A stretch of 64,000 bases of DNA. Origin: Atopsyche davidsoni (taxonomy: Eukaryota; Arthropoda; Insecta; Trichoptera; Hydrobiosidae). The notes under the pieces are model-generated. The model saw only the letters and a list, made by a program, of their open reading frames with translations, was not told the DNA's origin and ran no database searches. The first letter of the stretch is position 1. Each line of letters begins with the position of its first letter. The DNA is taken from positions 10,082,001-10,146,000 of the forward strand of contig JAILWY010000009.1 of assembly GCA_022113835.1 (NCBI GenBank), given 5' to 3'. Made by a program: the position numbers and the translations under genes. This document shows, one piece after another, positions 61,561 to 64,000 of the stretch.

Positions 61561-64000
61561 TAAAATCAAAGCTCATCAAACGCCCTCCAAATTATAATAA
61601 GCACTCGAGTAACGAAACTATCTAAAAATGGAATGACATATCATTCGACATAACCGCAAAGTATTTTATGATGTGCATTATGTAAAGATTTATGACCGGT
61701 TTTTTTAATGCTTATTAACTAAAATAATAGTTAACAAGCTGTGAAATACGTCATCCACGCTGTTTTCGTGTAGTTTAGCTGATTTGACAAAAAAAAATCT
61801 GTTCAAAAACTACTTTCAGTATTTTAGATAAAACATCACGTGTAACGTATCAAAAGGTAACTATTGATTTTATTTATAAATCTTTAAAAAACCGAGAATA
61901 AACTATTTTAACTGTATACTACATAAAATTATAGTTATAATCAAAATTATACTTTCAAAAACGACGATTGACTAATGGTTTTCATGGAAACATAAGAAGC
62001 GTGAAGTTAGATCACATCGTGAAGTCCGATCGTGGAGGTCTTCCGAGCGGTCATATTTTTTATCGTAGTCCGTCAAACTATCACTCCTCCTAGATTGTTG
62101 TTATTTTAAGAAAAAACTTTTATATTTATTTTTATTAAATTATAAGCAAACCGTGACCACTGGGCGTTATAATAAAATTAAAATAATTATAACATACTTT
62201 TTGGTTTTATATTTAACTTGATTCGTTTATTTTTTAAATAATTTGTTATTAAAATCTTCTTTTTATTGTAGATATACTTTATATTGATATTTAAGTGTAA
62301 TACACTGGTGGTTTGTTTGAATAACAAGAATTATTATTCTTAAACAAAATTGAATCTTTTTTAAAACACACTTGCAGGTAAAAAGTTCCAGTTTATACAC
62401 TTTATTACAAATAAATGGAATTTATTGTGTATTTCAATTGAAATAATCTTCATAATATTATTTTTAAAACTCATTTTGATACTTAAAGATGAAACACGAT
62501 GAGGTGGCATTGTCTCTCGTATTATATCAACAGGTATGTTTAAATCTGGAGTTGTGAAAATTAGATATAAATATTCTTAATCAAGTTTTTAAATTTGTTA
62601 AGATAAGCTGATGAAAAGCAATTAACTCAATGTGTTTCTCTTAATCAATAATTATTTCATCAAAAAAATTCAATGTTTTCTATGTATCTTTTTATTTTTT
62701 TTATAATTGTACAAATATGTCTTGTGTACTAATTATATCAATAATCTTAAAAAAAATAATAAACAAAAAGCATTCTTTCTTTTAACCTTCTTTACATCTT
62801 TTCGTTTATTTTCGGAGTCCAGGAATAGAAATGGTTAAATTGCCATATGTTCGTTGTACGATTATATCGTAAAAATCAAGTATTTTCATAGCAAAACGTC
62901 TAAAAAATGAACATGAAATTAAAAAAAATCTGCAATGTGACATTCACTAGCTCGAATGTGACCTGCTATTATAAAATTAACATTGGCGTTTAAAATATTC
63001 ACGTGTTTAAATTAGTTCGTATTCGTAAAAGGGTTAAATTAGTGATTAATATATTTATTTATCCAATTCCAGGCTATGCTCCTTGTATTTTATTAGAATA
63101 GTTTTACATTTACAAGCAAGTAAATAGTTATCCGATTTAGATTAATTCCTTATTTAATTGCATTAATTTAAAACACTATATATTTCATGTAAATCTACTA
63201 GCTAGGCAAACCAAACTTAAAATTCTAAATAAAGACTTACTGACTACATATTCTGCAAAAGCCTATGGCCGCAAGTGGAAAATAGAAAAGTGAGTAAAAC
63301 GTACGCAGCTAGAAGCTGTATCCGACCCAGTTGGCCTATATTTATGTTTAATTATACGGAGAAGATGTATTAGATAATATGTATGCATTCCCCCAAAAAA
63401 TGAACTGGCAGACTTATAAAAAATATATGCTGTAGTAGATTTAATAAAGTAAGCTTATCAGTAAAGTTTACGAAAAAATTGTGTAAAATATATTTATTCC
63501 TGACATCTAGAGCAATAGCTCCAAGACCTATATTAAAAATAGGTAAATTTCACAAAGCAATCAAATCACGCCTTAGTTATTATTAAACTACAATATCATC
63601 ACGTTACAATAATACGATAGATACAATCGATAACTAAGAATGGGCATTGATTCAACGAAATGTCGGGTATCATTTGAACACAATAGAATCAAGTTAGCCA
63701 TTTAAACATACGTGTGCATCTGACCTCGATTCGTATGAAGCAGGCAGTATCTACTAACCGCATTGAGTTCTCCTATATTTTACTGAATGCTATTATGTGT
63801 CATTACGAGATTACTATCGGCTGATCAAATTCAATCAAAATAAACATTCAAGTTTATTTACTAATTAAAATGTGATTGATATAAAAACTCGTTTTTGATA
63901 TGCTTAGTATTCATGATAAGAGTACAATGATATGCATGAGTGGTCAACAAATAAATAAGATTTTACTTAGCTAATTTAAGCTTTTAAATGCTATACTTTT

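Larger units (their letters stand above)
44781..64000. other. Downstream DNA without supported gene
   Basis: I found no coding exon with a recognisable domain on either strand. G+C-richer islands occur at about 46120-46350, 47300-47410, 48020-48540, 52100-52500, 53330-53470, 53860-54260, 54380-54700, 55250-55740, 60000-60330 and 60560-61560. Several may be regulatory DNA or 5' untranslated exons of a neighbouring gene. The stretch 61600-64000 is AT-rich and shows nothing I can name. Confidence 0.55.

Overview
This is an AT-rich eukaryotic window, most likely from an insect. I lean towards Lepidoptera because of the base composition, the dense AT-rich introns broken by GC-rich islands, and the gene family present, but the sequence does not prove it. 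I see no bacterial-type operon, rRNA gene, convincing tRNA gene or CRISPR array.

I can support one protein-coding gene. It lies on the + strand, and nine internal-to-terminal exons run from 5512 to 42656. It encodes the cytoplasmic half of a RYK/Derailed-family receptor (Wnt5 co-receptor, atypical tyrosine pseudokinase). The nine exons join with matching phases into an uninterrupted 422-residue reading frame ending in a stop. The signal peptide, WIF ectodomain and transmembrane segment must be encoded upstream of the window, or in exons before 5512 that I could not identify. The layout is: 1-5511, upstream intron or unassigned DNA; exons at 5512-5642 and 8677-8810 (juxtamembrane); an approximately 27 kb intron; a 90-bp exon at 35903-35992; a 4.9 kb intron; six compact kinase-domain exons at 40879-42656; then over 21 kb without a recognisable coding exon.

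The non-coding DNA holds several structures. There is a 575-bp foldback element with arms of about 130 bp and a nested hairpin (6234-6808). A small dispersed retroelement-like family has copies bounded by 12-14 bp direct repeats (near 5335, 11877 and 18853, plus a possible fourth at 24974). One of these copies carries 47-bp inverted arms and a hammerhead-ribozyme-like core, suggesting descent from a Penelope-like element. Two perfect palindromes lie almost side by side at 28970-29050. GC-rich islands recur every few kilobases in the large intron and in the downstream DNA and may be cis-regulatory modules. Simple repeats, mostly (TA)n, are scattered throughout. I found no clearly new multi-gene system; the palindrome pair and the repeat family are the least ordinary signals.
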